Below are positions 7,534 through 15,974 of a DNA stretch of 27,933 nucleotides, in pieces. The DNA lies in contig JAJRZV010000040.1 of NCBI GenBank assembly GCA_024275095.1, forward strand, positions 1-27,933, read 5' to 3'. Within the stretch, counting starts at the first letter, position 1. Each line of letters opens with the position of its first letter. The notes under the pieces were generated by a model, which worked only from the letters and a program-made list of their open reading frames with translations, ran no database searches and was not told where the DNA came from. Position numbers and translations under genes: made by a program. Source of the DNA: a bacterium (GTDB lineage: Bacteria; JAJRZV01).

Positions 7534-9237
7534 ATGGGTATTCTTGATTTTGCACGTGTAAAACATGATGAAAACCTGCGTGACCTATATGCATTCGAAC
7601 AGCCTGAGTTTACTCTTACAGGACATGCGATAAAACCTGTCAAAAAGGGCCTCCCAAAAGAAATAGAATCGCTTTGCCCTGAATGTACAAAGGTTATCCC
7701 GGGGATTCTTTACGCAGAAAACGGCAAGGTTATGATGAAAAAGGAGTGCGAAGAACACGGGGTTTTTACTGATGTTTTCTTTGGGGACGTTGATCTTTAT
7801 CTGAAAATGGAAAAATTTCACTTCGGAGACCAAAAAGGGGTTGCCAACCCGGCGATTCCAAATGCAAAGGTATGTCCTCTTCAATGCGGCCTGTGCAACA
7901 TGCACCTCTCTCACAGCGGCCTGCCCATTATAGATATTACCAACAGGTGTAACCTTAACTGTCCTGTATGTTTCGCTCACGCGAACCAGGCGGGATTTCT
8001 CTACGAGGTAAATCTGGATCAGGTGCGGTTTATGCTTGAGACACTTCTGGCACAGAGACCTGTGCCTGCCGACCGCATTCAAATTTCAGGTGGAGAGCCG
8101 ACTATTCATCCTCAGTTTTTTGAAATTGTCAGGCTCGTGAAAGAGATGAATTTTGATTATGTTCAGCTTAATACGAACGGCATCAAGATGGCGGATCTGG
8201 AATTTGCACAGCGGGTGAAGGAGGCAGGTGTTGAAACCCTTTATCTCCAGTTTGACGGGCTCAAGCCAGAGACGTACAGGAAGATCCGGGGCGATGAGAG
8301 AGTCCTTGAGAAGAAACTACAAACTGTGGAGAACTGCAGAAAGGTAGGTATAACCATCGTCCTGGTTCCCACCATTGTGGGTGGAATTAACGACTGCGAG
8401 GTTGGAGCAATTCTCAAGTTCGCCATTGAAAATCACGACGTGATTAACGGGATCGCCTTCCAGCCCGTGGCTATCACCGGCAGAATTAATCGCAAGAAGC
8501 GCCAGGAAATGCGTTATACCCAGGCGGACCTGGCGTATGACCTTAAGGAACAAACAGGAATTGTTGAACCGATGCGTGACTGGTTGCCCCTTGCTGCCCT
8601 TACCCCACTCTCCAAACTGGCTGCTGCTCTTAAAGGCAAGCCGGCTCTTACTATTTCCACTCATCCTCACTGTTCTGGAGGCACTTACCTTTTCATTGAC
8701 TCGAAAGGCCAGGCGTATCCCATCGGAAAATTCATTGATTGCGAAGGCATGCTAAAAGAAGCCGACCGCATTGCCCGTGAAATTAAACCTTCGCGTATCA
8801 AGCTCCTTTCAGAAGCCAAGGCCTTTTTTGCATTGAAAAAGTACTTTAAACAAGATAAGGCTCCTGAAGGGCTTACGTTCGAAATCTTTTTGAAAAGCTT
8901 TGACAGTTATCAGAACAGGAACCTGCGCAAGTCCCAGACAGGCCTCAAAGAACACGGATACCCCACGGTCTTTGCTGCTGCCATGCACTTTATGGATTCC
9001 TACAATTACCTGGTAGAGCGCGTGATGCGCTGTGTGATTCACTATGTGACACCTGACGGGAAACTCTATCCCTTTTGTGCGTACAATTCAGGGCCGTGTT
9101 TCCGTGATCGCGTGGAAGCGCGGTTTCGGCTTTCCGAGGAGGAAACGAAGAGAATCATAGTTCAGGAAAATTATCCTCCGGAACTCCGCAGACTCGCGAA
9201 AAAACTCGGTATGGATGTCCCGGAAACGAGAAGTTAA
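7534..9237 (+). CDS. Radical SAM enzyme, tetraether lipid synthase (Tes)-like, COG1964 type
   Basis: A 567-residue enzyme. Residues 45-80 form a zinc-ribbon/rubredoxin-like knuckle (C48PEC51, C72 in KECEEHG). C114, C118 and C121 (KVCPLQCGLCNMH) precede the core. The radical SAM motif CX3CX2C is C139-C143-C146 in DITNRCNLNCPVCFA, with the SAM-binding GGEPT at 186-190. Further conserved-looking cysteines are C380 (HPHCSGGT), C403, C500 (MRCVIHY) and C515 (LYPFCAYN). The order of a knuckle, CPxxCGxC, TNRCNLxCPxCFA and a C-terminal PFCAYN segment is, from memory, that of the Tes family, which joins two lipid tails by C-C bond formation to make membrane-spanning ether lipids; many members are uncharacterised. 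Bacterial substrate specificity cannot be read from sequence. ATG 7534 has AGGAGG 7 bases upstream. It is a single-gene unit with its own terminator. Confidence 0.78.
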   Translation: MGILDFARVKHDENLRDLYAFEQPEFTLTGHAIKPVKKGLPKEIESLCPECTKVIPGILYAENGKVMMKKECEEHGVFTDVFFGDVDLYLKMEKFHFGDQKGVANPAIPNAKVCPLQCGLCNMHLSHSGLPIIDITNRCNLNCPVCFAHANQAGFLYEVNLDQVRFMLETLLAQRPVPADRIQISGGEPTIHPQFFEIVRLVKEMNFDYVQLNTNGIKMADLEFAQRVKEAGVETLYLQFDGLKPETYRKIRGDERVLEKKLQTVENCRKVGITIVLVPTIVGGINDCEVGAILKFAIENHDVINGIAFQPVAITGRINRKKRQEMRYTQADLAYDLKEQTGIVEPMRDWLPLAALTPLSKLAAALKGKPALTISTHPHCSGGTYLFIDSKGQAYPIGKFIDCEGMLKEADRIAREIKPSRIKLLSEAKAFFALKKYFKQDKAPEGLTFEIFLKSFDSYQNRNLRKSQTGLKEHGYPTVFAAAMHFMDSYNYLVERVMRCVIHYVTPDGKLYPFCAYNSGPCFRDRVEARFRLSEEETKRIIVQENYPPELRRLAKKLGMDVPETRS

Positions 9238-9273
9238 ATTGGGACCCCCAGGGGATGATTTCACGATCGTGGA

Positions 9274-9297
9274 GGGGCGGGGGACCGCCCCTTTTTT
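9274..9297 (+). terminator. Intrinsic terminator of the radical SAM gene
   Basis: GGGGCGG (9274-9280), loop GGGA, CCGCCCC (9285-9291), then six T (9292-9297): a 7-bp, all-GC stem with U-tract 36 bases after the stop codon. A 10-base perfect palindrome CACGATCGTG (9262-9271) lies just upstream. The T-run abuts the stop of the convergent permease gene. Read from the minus strand the stem has no following U-tract, so it is mainly a plus-strand terminator. Confidence 0.9.
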
Positions 9298-9299
9298 AT

Positions 9300-10274
9300 T
9301 TATTGTCCCTTTTCTTTTACTACTAAGGATGCCCGGAGGCTTTCGCCGATAACGTTGAAGGCAATTACCGCCAGTACAATGAATGCCCCGGGAGCAAGGG
9401 TCCAGGGCCGGTCAGCGAGGATGGAGATGTTGAGTGCCTCGGCAAGCATGTTGCCCCACGATGGATCTGGCTCGCGAATGCCGAGCCCCAGCATGCTGAG
9501 CGCTGACTCTCCTAGGATATATGCCGGAATGTTGAGTGTCATCACGACCACTGTATATCCGAGGGTAAGTGGAATGACATGGCGTATGAGGGTGCGTATG
9601 TGACCTGCCCCCATGGCCAGTGAAGCCACCACGTGGTCTGACGTGCGTATGCTGGCAACCATTCCCCTGATGACGCGAGCAAAGCCGGCCCACCCGATAA
9701 AACTGAGTATGAGCACGATAATCAGAAATGTCTGGGCAGATGAAAGCCCTGGTGGAATGACCACTGATAAAGAGAGCAACAGGAAGAATGACGGAAGGGA
9801 CATGAGTACTTCTGTAAGGCGCATGATGAGCATGTCAACCAGACCACCAAAATAACCCGCAATGCCGCCGAAGAGTAACCCCAAAACAGCAGTTATGCAC
9901 ACCCCCACAATGCCGATGCTCAGACTGATACGGCCGCCGTATATGATGCGTGAAAGAATGTCTCTCCCCAGGCTGTCGGAACCGAGAAGAAAGCATGGGC
10001 ATTCACACGAGAGAAGTTTTCCTCTACTGAGTAAGTGAACATTGCATATTCGGCCAGTTTCCCGGTACCCCTCGGGTGTGCGCTGGATTTCGCGCACGTG
10101 GGGCCTGAAGGTGTATCCCCCATCTGTTTTCAGGAAAAAATGTATTCTCATGGGTGGTGCTGCCGGATAACTTCGAAATTGATGCTTATAGCTGTAGGGT
10201 GCCACTATCGGGGCCGCGAGCGCGGAGAAGGCTAGGATAATGAGTATGATCAGAGCCCCCTTTGCTTTCATCAT
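9300..10274 (-). CDS. Peptide-type ABC transporter permease (DppC/OppC family)
   Basis: A 324-residue inner-membrane permease of the dipeptide/oligopeptide/nickel class. One N-terminal membrane segment (about 6-25) is followed by a long periplasmic loop (about 28-97, longer than in E. coli DppC and containing C77, C90, C92 and C94). Then comes the hallmark LGSDSLGRDILSRIIYGGRISL, further membrane spans, and the cytoplasmic EAA loop (LAMGAGHIRTLIRHVIPLTL) that docks to the ATPase. The C-terminus has the family SALSMLGLGIREPDPSWGNML motif. The start at 10274 makes an ATGA overlap with the upstream permease gene, showing tight coupling; ATG 10271 is the alternative. It is the last gene of the minus-strand operon, converging on the radical SAM gene. 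The substrate is probably a peptide but unproven. Confidence 0.9.
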   Translation of the reverse strand: MMKAKGALIILIILAFSALAAPIVAPYSYKHQFRSYPAAPPMRIHFFLKTDGGYTFRPHVREIQRTPEGYRETGRICNVHLLSRGKLLSCECPCFLLGSDSLGRDILSRIIYGGRISLSIGIVGVCITAVLGLLFGGIAGYFGGLVDMLIMRLTEVLMSLPSFFLLLSLSVVIPPGLSSAQTFLIIVLILSFIGWAGFARVIRGMVASIRTSDHVVASLAMGAGHIRTLIRHVIPLTLGYTVVVMTLNIPAYILGESALSMLGLGIREPDPSWGNMLAEALNISILADRPWTLAPGAFIVLAVIAFNVIGESLRASLVVKEKGQ

Positions 10275-11236
10275 TCCACCCGCACGCGTGGATCCACGAC
10301 AGCAAGGGCCGCGTCAGCGAACATGTTGCCGATGACCAGGAGTACCGACCCCATCAGCACTGAACCCATGATGAGGTAAAGGTCCTGGGCCAGTACAGCT
10401 TTGAGCAGTAGGGTGCCGAGCCCCTGGAGGTTGAGAATGATTTCTATCAGTGCGGCTCCGGAAAGCACTGTTGCAAATTCAAAGCCCAGGAGGGTGATGA
10501 AGGGATTGAGCGCGTTTCTCATAACGTGAAGGAGAATGACGCGCCTTTCACTCAGGCCCTTGGCACGTGCAGCTGTAACAAAGGTTTCGTTGATGAATTC
10601 CAGGAAGTTGCTTCTCACCAGGCGAAACAGGTACGAAGCCGAGGGTACACTCATGGCGATGACGGGGAGCACGAGATGGTACAGTCGGTCAATTATTTTT
10701 TGGGGTACGGACATGAAAAAATATTCAGGACTGTAAGTGCCCCCGAGGGGAAAATAAGCGCTACGCGATGCTGCAAACAGCAGAAGAAATGCAATGAGAA
10801 ATCCTGGAGTGTACATGAACAGATATGATGCTCCCATGAGTATTTTGTCTTCCGGCTTGTTTTTGCGCCATGCGGTGAAAATCCCTATGATGAAAGCGAG
10901 TGACCAGGTAACGCATATGCTGGCCAACGATAGAAGAAAGGTATTGAATGCACGCGAGGCAATAAGATCAGCTACGGGTGCACGGTATGCGAAGCTGATG
11001 CCCAGGTCAAGGTGGAGCACCCTCCACAGCCAGTGAAAATACTGCAACAATACGGGCTGGTCGAGGCCGAAACTTTTTCTCAGGCGTTCTACAGTTTCGG
11101 GGGAGATTTGGGGGTTCATTTTCAGCGCGGACAGGTAATCACCCGGTGCTGCCTGAATAATGAGAAACGAAATGAGCGTAATTCCAAGTACCAGCGGGAT
11201 GCTCACAATAAGACGCCTGATGATGATTTTTAACAT
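10271..11236 (-). CDS. Peptide-type ABC transporter permease (DppB/OppB family)
   Basis: A 321-residue permease partner of the DppC-like protein. The N-terminus IIIRRLIVSIPLVLGITLISFLIIQAAPGDY is the classical DppB first membrane helix with the PGD motif. Next is LRKSFGLDQPVLLQYFHWL, family-typical, then the membrane domain with an EAA loop (FVTAARAKGLSERRVILLHVMRNALNPFITLLG) and the terminal DPRVR motif. Length and order are normal. ATG 11236 has AAGGA a few bases upstream. It starts 7 bases after the stop of the substrate-binding protein and overlaps the next permease by 4 bases. Together the three genes form an importer lacking its DppD/DppF-type ATPases, which must be encoded elsewhere or shared with another system. 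Confidence 0.91.
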   Translation of the reverse strand: MLKIIIRRLIVSIPLVLGITLISFLIIQAAPGDYLSALKMNPQISPETVERLRKSFGLDQPVLLQYFHWLWRVLHLDLGISFAYRAPVADLIASRAFNTFLLSLASICVTWSLAFIIGIFTAWRKNKPEDKILMGASYLFMYTPGFLIAFLLLFAASRSAYFPLGGTYSPEYFFMSVPQKIIDRLYHLVLPVIAMSVPSASYLFRLVRSNFLEFINETFVTAARAKGLSERRVILLHVMRNALNPFITLLGFEFATVLSGAALIEIILNLQGLGTLLLKAVLAQDLYLIMGSVLMGSVLLVIGNMFADAALAVVDPRVRVE

Positions 11237-11243
11237 TTTTCCT

Positions 11244-12926
11244 TCACGGCTCCAGCGTCATGTATTCCCATCGATGCCATCCCCACACAGTAGGATAGAA
11301 ATTTTTCACCCGTGGGAGATAAGCAGAGTAAAGGACCTGACGCACAAGCGGAATCACAGGCAGTTCCCTGTGCAGTATTTCCTGGATTTTCCAGTAAATG
11401 GCGATACGTTTTTTTTCATCGAGTGTGGTTGCTCCTTCATCTACGAGTCGGTCGATCTCAGCCTCCCAGGAAGTGGCGGGTTTTTCCTGCGCAGGATTCC
11501 AGATGTGAAGTTTACCTGACGATTTCAGGATGTTGGCGCCGTTGTGTGGTTCTACTGAACCCGTAAATCCGATGACCACAGCATCCCAGTCAAAGCTGGC
11601 AACAAGCCTTTCCACGAGGCTGTTAAAGTCGAGTGGCCTGAAATTTACCTTCATACCCAGCTTGGTAAGGTCGTCCATAATGATGGAACAGAGTTTTTCC
11701 CGCACCTGGTTGCCCGCGTTGGTGAAGAGGTTGAACTCTATTCGATTGCCCTCCGGATCTTCCAGCCACCCGTCTCCATTGGTATCCACATAGCCGCATT
11801 TTCGGAGGATCTCTTTCGCTTTGGAGGGGTTGTAGTCGTAGTCTTTAAGATGAGGATGATGGTATTTCACATTTGCAGGAGAGATGAAGGCCACGGCCGG
11901 TACTCCAATACCAAGCAGCACGTTTTGCACCATGGTTTTTTTGTCCAGGCTGTATGCCACGGCTCGCAGGAAGCATCGATCGGAGAACCATCGAAGTCGC
12001 GGGTCTGTTTTTCCATTTTTTACGTAGTGGCGGGGGTTGCGATTGAAGGTAAGGAATGTAATTCCTGGTGCTACGCCGGTTTTTTCAATTTTTACTTTCC
12101 CTTTTCTGGAGAGTTTTTTCAGGCGGGATATGTCTTCTGCTCTGGGTGAATAGATGTCTATGTCACCGTGGGTAAATCTCAGGAACTGCGTGTCAGCTGA
12201 TGGAATAATTAACAGAGTTCTGCGTTCGATGTATGGAAGTGGTTGACCATTGTTATCATATTTCCAGTAGTGAGGATTCCGCCGGTAAAGAATGAATTGT
12301 GCGGGTTCGTACCTCACCATGGTATAAGGGCCGGAGGCCACGATGCTTGAGGGGTCTTCGCTTATGTTCCAGCGTGATGCGAATCGTCCTGCTTTGAGAT
12401 CCTTCTCCAGAATGTGTTCTGGAAGTATGGGTATCCCACCTACTGAATGCAGGAAAGGGGCGAAAGGTACAGGAAGATAGAACTCCACAGTACGTTTATC
12501 AGGAGTAAAGAACTGAATAGGTTGACCGTTGACTTTGAGAATGTCGGCATAACTGTTGGGTACGCTGGGGTTGTAGATCACCTTCATGGTGAATATGACG
12601 TCTTCGGATGTAAGAGGGACTCCGTCAGACCACACGAGATTTTTACGAAGCGTAAAAGTCCACCTTTTGCCGTCGGGCGATACTTCCCACCTTTCAGCCA
12701 AAGACGGCTTGAAGTCAAGGGTGAGAGGATCCATTTCCACCAGAGAATCGAACAGCGGCCCCACCGCATCGGTAGAGCTGGTTTCGTCTGCCACAATCAA
12801 ATTAAATGTTTTAGGGTCTGAAAGGGTGGCAAGCCGTAAGGATAGGGGCGGATGACCTCCTGCTTTTTTACAGGCGGGGATAGATAAAAGCAATAACGCT
12901 GAGAATATTGACGCGAATACACGCAT
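11244..12926 (-). CDS. Extracellular substrate-binding lipoprotein, peptide type (SBP family 5)
   Basis: A 560-residue binding protein that would deliver a peptide-like ligand to the two permeases encoded just downstream. Residues 1-19 are a lipoprotein signal ending IPAC with C19 as lipidation site. The mature part has the DppA/OppA signature: PKTFNLI..., LVEMDPLTLDFKPSLAERWEVSPDGKRWTFTLR, VWSDGVPLTSEDVIFTMK, and later FLRAVAYSLDKK and NPSKAKEILRKCGY. The C-terminal IYWKIQEILHRELPVIPLVRQVL matches the family close-out. Length is typical. It follows mlaD by 12 bases on the same strand, with no obvious Shine-Dalgarno before ATG 12926, so it probably depends on the upstream operon for expression. 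Nickel or other ligands are possible within this family. Confidence 0.91.
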   Translation of the reverse strand: MRVFASIFSALLLLSIPACKKAGGHPPLSLRLATLSDPKTFNLIVADETSSTDAVGPLFDSLVEMDPLTLDFKPSLAERWEVSPDGKRWTFTLRKNLVWSDGVPLTSEDVIFTMKVIYNPSVPNSYADILKVNGQPIQFFTPDKRTVEFYLPVPFAPFLHSVGGIPILPEHILEKDLKAGRFASRWNISEDPSSIVASGPYTMVRYEPAQFILYRRNPHYWKYDNNGQPLPYIERRTLLIIPSADTQFLRFTHGDIDIYSPRAEDISRLKKLSRKGKVKIEKTGVAPGITFLTFNRNPRHYVKNGKTDPRLRWFSDRCFLRAVAYSLDKKTMVQNVLLGIGVPAVAFISPANVKYHHPHLKDYDYNPSKAKEILRKCGYVDTNGDGWLEDPEGNRIEFNLFTNAGNQVREKLCSIIMDDLTKLGMKVNFRPLDFNSLVERLVASFDWDAVVIGFTGSVEPHNGANILKSSGKLHIWNPAQEKPATSWEAEIDRLVDEGATTLDEKKRIAIYWKIQEILHRELPVIPLVRQVLYSAYLPRVKNFYPTVWGWHRWEYMTLEP

Positions 12927-12938
12927 GGATTTGTCTGT

Positions 12939-14405
12939 TCAGTATGAACCCACAAGCGCAGCTGTAGCAGCGAGCCCGAGCAGGCGGCGCAGGTCTTCAT
13001 CCGTAAGTTTTACACCGCCACCGATGAAATACCGCATTTTTCCTGCACTGTTGATGGCATCGTCCACTCCACCGTAAAGGTAAAAGTATTTCCACGGGAG
13101 AATTTCAAGCCCTACCTTCAGGTTGGGATTGGTGGAACGCATAAAATCGTAAGCATCAAGTGTAAACACAAGGGCATCGTTGAAAAATGACGTATCTACG
13201 CCGAATCCGCCTGTAGATTGAATAATTCCACCTCGAAGTGTAAACCGTCCCAAGCGGTATCCGATTTCAGCGCTGAATTTTAATTTCCGCGACAATGTTT
13301 TCTGGATCACAGTGGTTGAGGTTCCGGCTGTCTGGTCTGTGGTTTCGATTATTGTTTCATTGACAGTCATCTCGGGTACGCTGGCTACCTCGAGCAGGTA
13401 GAATTTATTTTTTCTCGGTGAAATTTTGAGGCCGAATATGTTTTTATGCCTGTTTTCCCCGACAGGTTCAAATTCCCCCCGATAGATGAGCTGTATTTGG
13501 AGTTGAGAAGATGCTTTAACCGAGTCGCCGAAGAAAGAGATAACGTTTTTAAACTTTTCGCTCATTTTTTTGTCTGCAACAAGTGAGCCCAGAATTCCTT
13601 CACCGGCATTAATTTTTTTCAACAGTGCTTTGGCTTCCTGTACCGCATCTGAGGCATCAGCTGCAGCCTTCCGAAAGTCTGCAATAGCACTTTTTGTATC
13701 CGATTTTACTCCCCCGAGCAGGTCTGTTACTTCATCCGCGGCCTTTTCAAGTTTCTCGGAAAGTTCAGGGGATTTTTCGCGGATATAAGCTGCAATTTTT
13801 CTCATGTCTGATATGAGTTTGTCTATTTTGTCAGCGTTTTTTTCCATACGCTCGGCGAGATTTTCACTGAACCCTTTGAGATTGGTGATAATTTCTTTGA
13901 GAGATGCTTTTGTCTCTTCGGTGGTCAGTACCTCTTTGAGGCTGGCTGTTATATCTTTGAGGTTATCTGCCACTTCTCCCAGCTTTGCCGATAGGGACTC
14001 AAGGTCCAGAGGCATTTCTTCGCTGGGGATGAATTCTCCTTCCCGGAGGTACCCTGATTCGGGATTGCCGGGTCGAATGTCCAGATACTTATCACCGAGC
14101 ATTCCTCTCATGCGGATATAGATGCGGGAGTCGCGTGGAATTTTATATTGAGGATAAATGAGTAACTTGACCGTGGCTTTACTGTTTTCGAGTTGTTTGC
14201 CCACTACCTGTCCGACTTTGATTCCGGCGATGTAAACGGGAGTTTCTTTCACGACACCGTAAGCATTTTCAAAAGAAGCGTAAAGGGTATAGCCGTGCAT
14301 TTTCTCACCGTATTTACCGAAACGGAAGGTGAGCCAGAAGGATATGAGGAGTGTAAGGAATACGAATATTCCGACCTTCACCTGAGATGTCAGTCCCGTG
14401 CCCAT
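12939..14405 (-). CDS. mlaD: MlaD-type MCE protein with helical rod and C-terminal beta-barrel-like domain
   Basis: A 488-residue protein, far longer than E. coli MlaD (about 183 aa). N-terminal membrane helix at about 10-28; MCE domain at about 38-125 (TPVYIAGIKVGQVVGK, then RGMLGDKYLDIRPG); a long amphipathic helical region at about 132-292, rich in Glu/Lys/Ala with the common GEGILGSLV segment; then about 300-488 of alternating polar/hydrophobic strands with aromatic turns (RGEF, FYLLEVASV, LKFSAEIGYRLGRFTLRGGII, NPNLKVGLEI, YFYLYGGVDDAI, MRYFIGGGVKLTDEDL), as expected for outer-membrane barrel strands. This matches the transenvelope MlaD described in Veillonella and seen in other diderms, in which one protein bridges both membranes for phospholipid transport. 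The domain boundaries and barrel are inferred by eye. It lies 7 bases after mlaF. Confidence 0.88.
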   Translation of the reverse strand: MGTGLTSQVKVGIFVFLTLLISFWLTFRFGKYGEKMHGYTLYASFENAYGVVKETPVYIAGIKVGQVVGKQLENSKATVKLLIYPQYKIPRDSRIYIRMRGMLGDKYLDIRPGNPESGYLREGEFIPSEEMPLDLESLSAKLGEVADNLKDITASLKEVLTTEETKASLKEIITNLKGFSENLAERMEKNADKIDKLISDMRKIAAYIREKSPELSEKLEKAADEVTDLLGGVKSDTKSAIADFRKAAADASDAVQEAKALLKKINAGEGILGSLVADKKMSEKFKNVISFFGDSVKASSQLQIQLIYRGEFEPVGENRHKNIFGLKISPRKNKFYLLEVASVPEMTVNETIIETTDQTAGTSTTVIQKTLSRKLKFSAEIGYRLGRFTLRGGIIQSTGGFGVDTSFFNDALVFTLDAYDFMRSTNPNLKVGLEILPWKYFYLYGGVDDAINSAGKMRYFIGGGVKLTDEDLRRLLGLAATAALVGSY

Positions 14406-14412
14406 GTTTTAA

Positions 14413-15174
14413 CTAATCCATAATTTTTATCGGGCCTTCAGCCTTTCTGTGGAGGAATTGTAACACAACCTCGTTGCTTGTGTTTCGGAATTCATCAGGT
14501 GTGCCTTCCTCAATAATACGTCCTCCGTAAAGCATGGCGATCTTGTCGGCAATTTTGAAGGTGCTTTGAATGTCATGGGTAATGACAATACACGTGATGC
14601 CGAGTTCATCCCGCGTTTTAATAATGAGATTGTCAATAATATCGCACATCACGGGATCGAGCCCCGTGGTGGGTTCGTCGAATATAATTACTTTCGGCTC
14701 TAAGGCCACCGCCCTTGCCAGAGCCACGCGCTTTTTCATTCCTCCGCTCAGTTCGGCTGGATACTTGCCTTCCACATCTTTCAGCCCCAATCTGTGAAGT
14801 ATCTCCTGGACACGTTCTTTAATTTCTGCCTTTGTCATCTTCGTATGTTCCACAAGGGGAAAAGCGATGTTTTCTTCCACGGTCATGGAATCGAACAGGG
14901 CACCGGACTGGTAGAGCATCCCGAATTCTTTGAGCATCTCTTTTCGTTCATGAGTGGGCATGTTGACCACGTCTCGGCCTTCGTAAAGGATACGCCCTTT
15001 GTCAGGTTTGAGCAGTCCCACAATGTGTTTTATCAATACTGTTTTCCCGCATCCGCTGCGTCCCAGAATCACGGTGGTTTTATGTCGAATGACTGTGAGA
15101 TTGACGCCGTCGAGTACCTTCACATCACCAAACGATTTGTGGAGGTCTTCTATGACAATAACTGCGTCTTCCAT
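14413..15174 (-). CDS. mlaF: MlaF-type ABC ATPase of the lipid transporter
   Basis: A 253-residue ATPase. Walker A is GRSGCGKT (38-45, K44); signature LSGGMKKR at 142-149 in the variant typical of MlaF/MCE-associated ATPases; Walker B VIIFDEPTTGLDP with E167; switch H196 (VITHD). It powers lipid movement by the MlaE permease bound to MlaD. ATG 15174 fits the family N-terminus (IEDLHKSFGDVKVL), with AAAGGA just upstream at short spacing. A TTG at 15186 overlapping the mlaE stop would add four residues and is less likely. It lies directly between mlaE and mlaD, and no mlaB, mlaC or mlaA gene is present nearby, as in minimal MlaEFD loci. Confidence 0.94.
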   Translation of the reverse strand: MEDAVIVIEDLHKSFGDVKVLDGVNLTVIRHKTTVILGRSGCGKTVLIKHIVGLLKPDKGRILYEGRDVVNMPTHERKEMLKEFGMLYQSGALFDSMTVEENIAFPLVEHTKMTKAEIKERVQEILHRLGLKDVEGKYPAELSGGMKKRVALARAVALEPKVIIFDEPTTGLDPVMCDIIDNLIIKTRDELGITCIVITHDIQSTFKIADKIAMLYGGRIIEEGTPDEFRNTSNEVVLQFLHRKAEGPIKIMD

Positions 15175-15182
15175 TGGTCCTT

Positions 15183-15974
15183 TCAATACATCAATGCTGT
15201 GAGCAAATAGTCAAAAATAAATATGGATACTGATGCCACTACCACAGCATGAGTGGTTGCCCTTCCCACACCTTCTGCGCCACCCGATGCGTTGTAGCCC
15301 ATGTGTGTACAAATGGCCGATATTACGTAGCCAAATACAGCAGCTTTGAGAAAACCGTTAAAATAGTCTTCTGCTGTCACGTAGTAGAAAATCTGGTCCC
15401 AGTATGCAAACGAGGTTACGCCCACGACATTTACGCTGATGATATGTCCACCGATGAGGCCCAGGAATGTGAACAGGGCGTTGAGGAGGGGTAACATCAG
15501 TATGGAGGCAACAAGCCGGGGAGTAATGATGTACTGGACCGGGTCAATGCCCATGGTAAAAATAGCATCAATTTGTTCAGAAATTCGCATTGTTCCGATT
15601 TCTGCCGCCATTGCACTTCCTGCGCGAGCAGTTACTAAGAGAGCGGTAAACACCGGTGCAAGTTCTCTGGTCAGTGAAAGTGCCACTGTTGGTCCGATAA
15701 GCGTTTCCGCACGAAAGAGTCGAAAGGCGTGGGAAGACTGAAACGCCAGGATCATTCCGGTAAAAAGGCCGGTCAACCCGACAATAAATGTTGATTGTGC
15801 TCCGATAAACTCCATCTGTTTAAGAAGATTTCTCCACCTGTAAGGGGGTACGAACGCAAGATATAAGCCACGAATTGCATTGATGAAGATGCCCCCCGTT
15901 TCTGAAAGAAAAGTCGAGGAGGTGGCGCCGAGCTTGTCGAAAAACAACAGCAATTTCTCTTGGAACTTTTTCAT
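15183..15974 (-). CDS. mlaE: MlaE-type lipid ABC transporter permease
   Basis: A 263-residue inner-membrane permease. The MlaE signature is plain: FVGLTGLFTGMILAFQSSHAFRLF-like segment, ETLIGPTVALSLTRELAPVFTALLVTARAGSAMAAEIGTMRISEQIDAI, then MGIDPVQYIITPRLVAS, and a C-terminal GYNASGGAEGVGRATTHAVVVASVSIFIFDYLL. About five to six membrane segments are visible. It forms the membrane part of the MlaEFD complex. ATG 15974 makes an ATGA overlap with the stop of alr and is preferred; ATG 15983 would add three residues. The overlap implies that envelope lipid transport genes are co-expressed with alanine racemase. Confidence 0.94.
   Translation of the reverse strand: MKKFQEKLLLFFDKLGATSSTFLSETGGIFINAIRGLYLAFVPPYRWRNLLKQMEFIGAQSTFIVGLTGLFTGMILAFQSSHAFRLFRAETLIGPTVALSLTRELAPVFTALLVTARAGSAMAAEIGTMRISEQIDAIFTMGIDPVQYIITPRLVASILMLPLLNALFTFLGLIGGHIISVNVVGVTSFAYWDQIFYYVTAEDYFNGFLKAAVFGYVISAICTHMGYNASGGAEGVGRATTHAVVVASVSIFIFDYLLTALMY

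Noticed and set aside
7585-8082. A 165-codon minus-strand frame opposite the radical SAM gene
   Set aside because: Covers the cysteine-cluster region of a clearly coding plus-strand gene; no independent signals.
9262-9271. Perfect palindrome CACGATCGTG as an operator
   Set aside because: It sits between a stop codon and an intrinsic terminator in a convergent region, where an operator is unlikely; probably part of the 3' RNA structure or chance.
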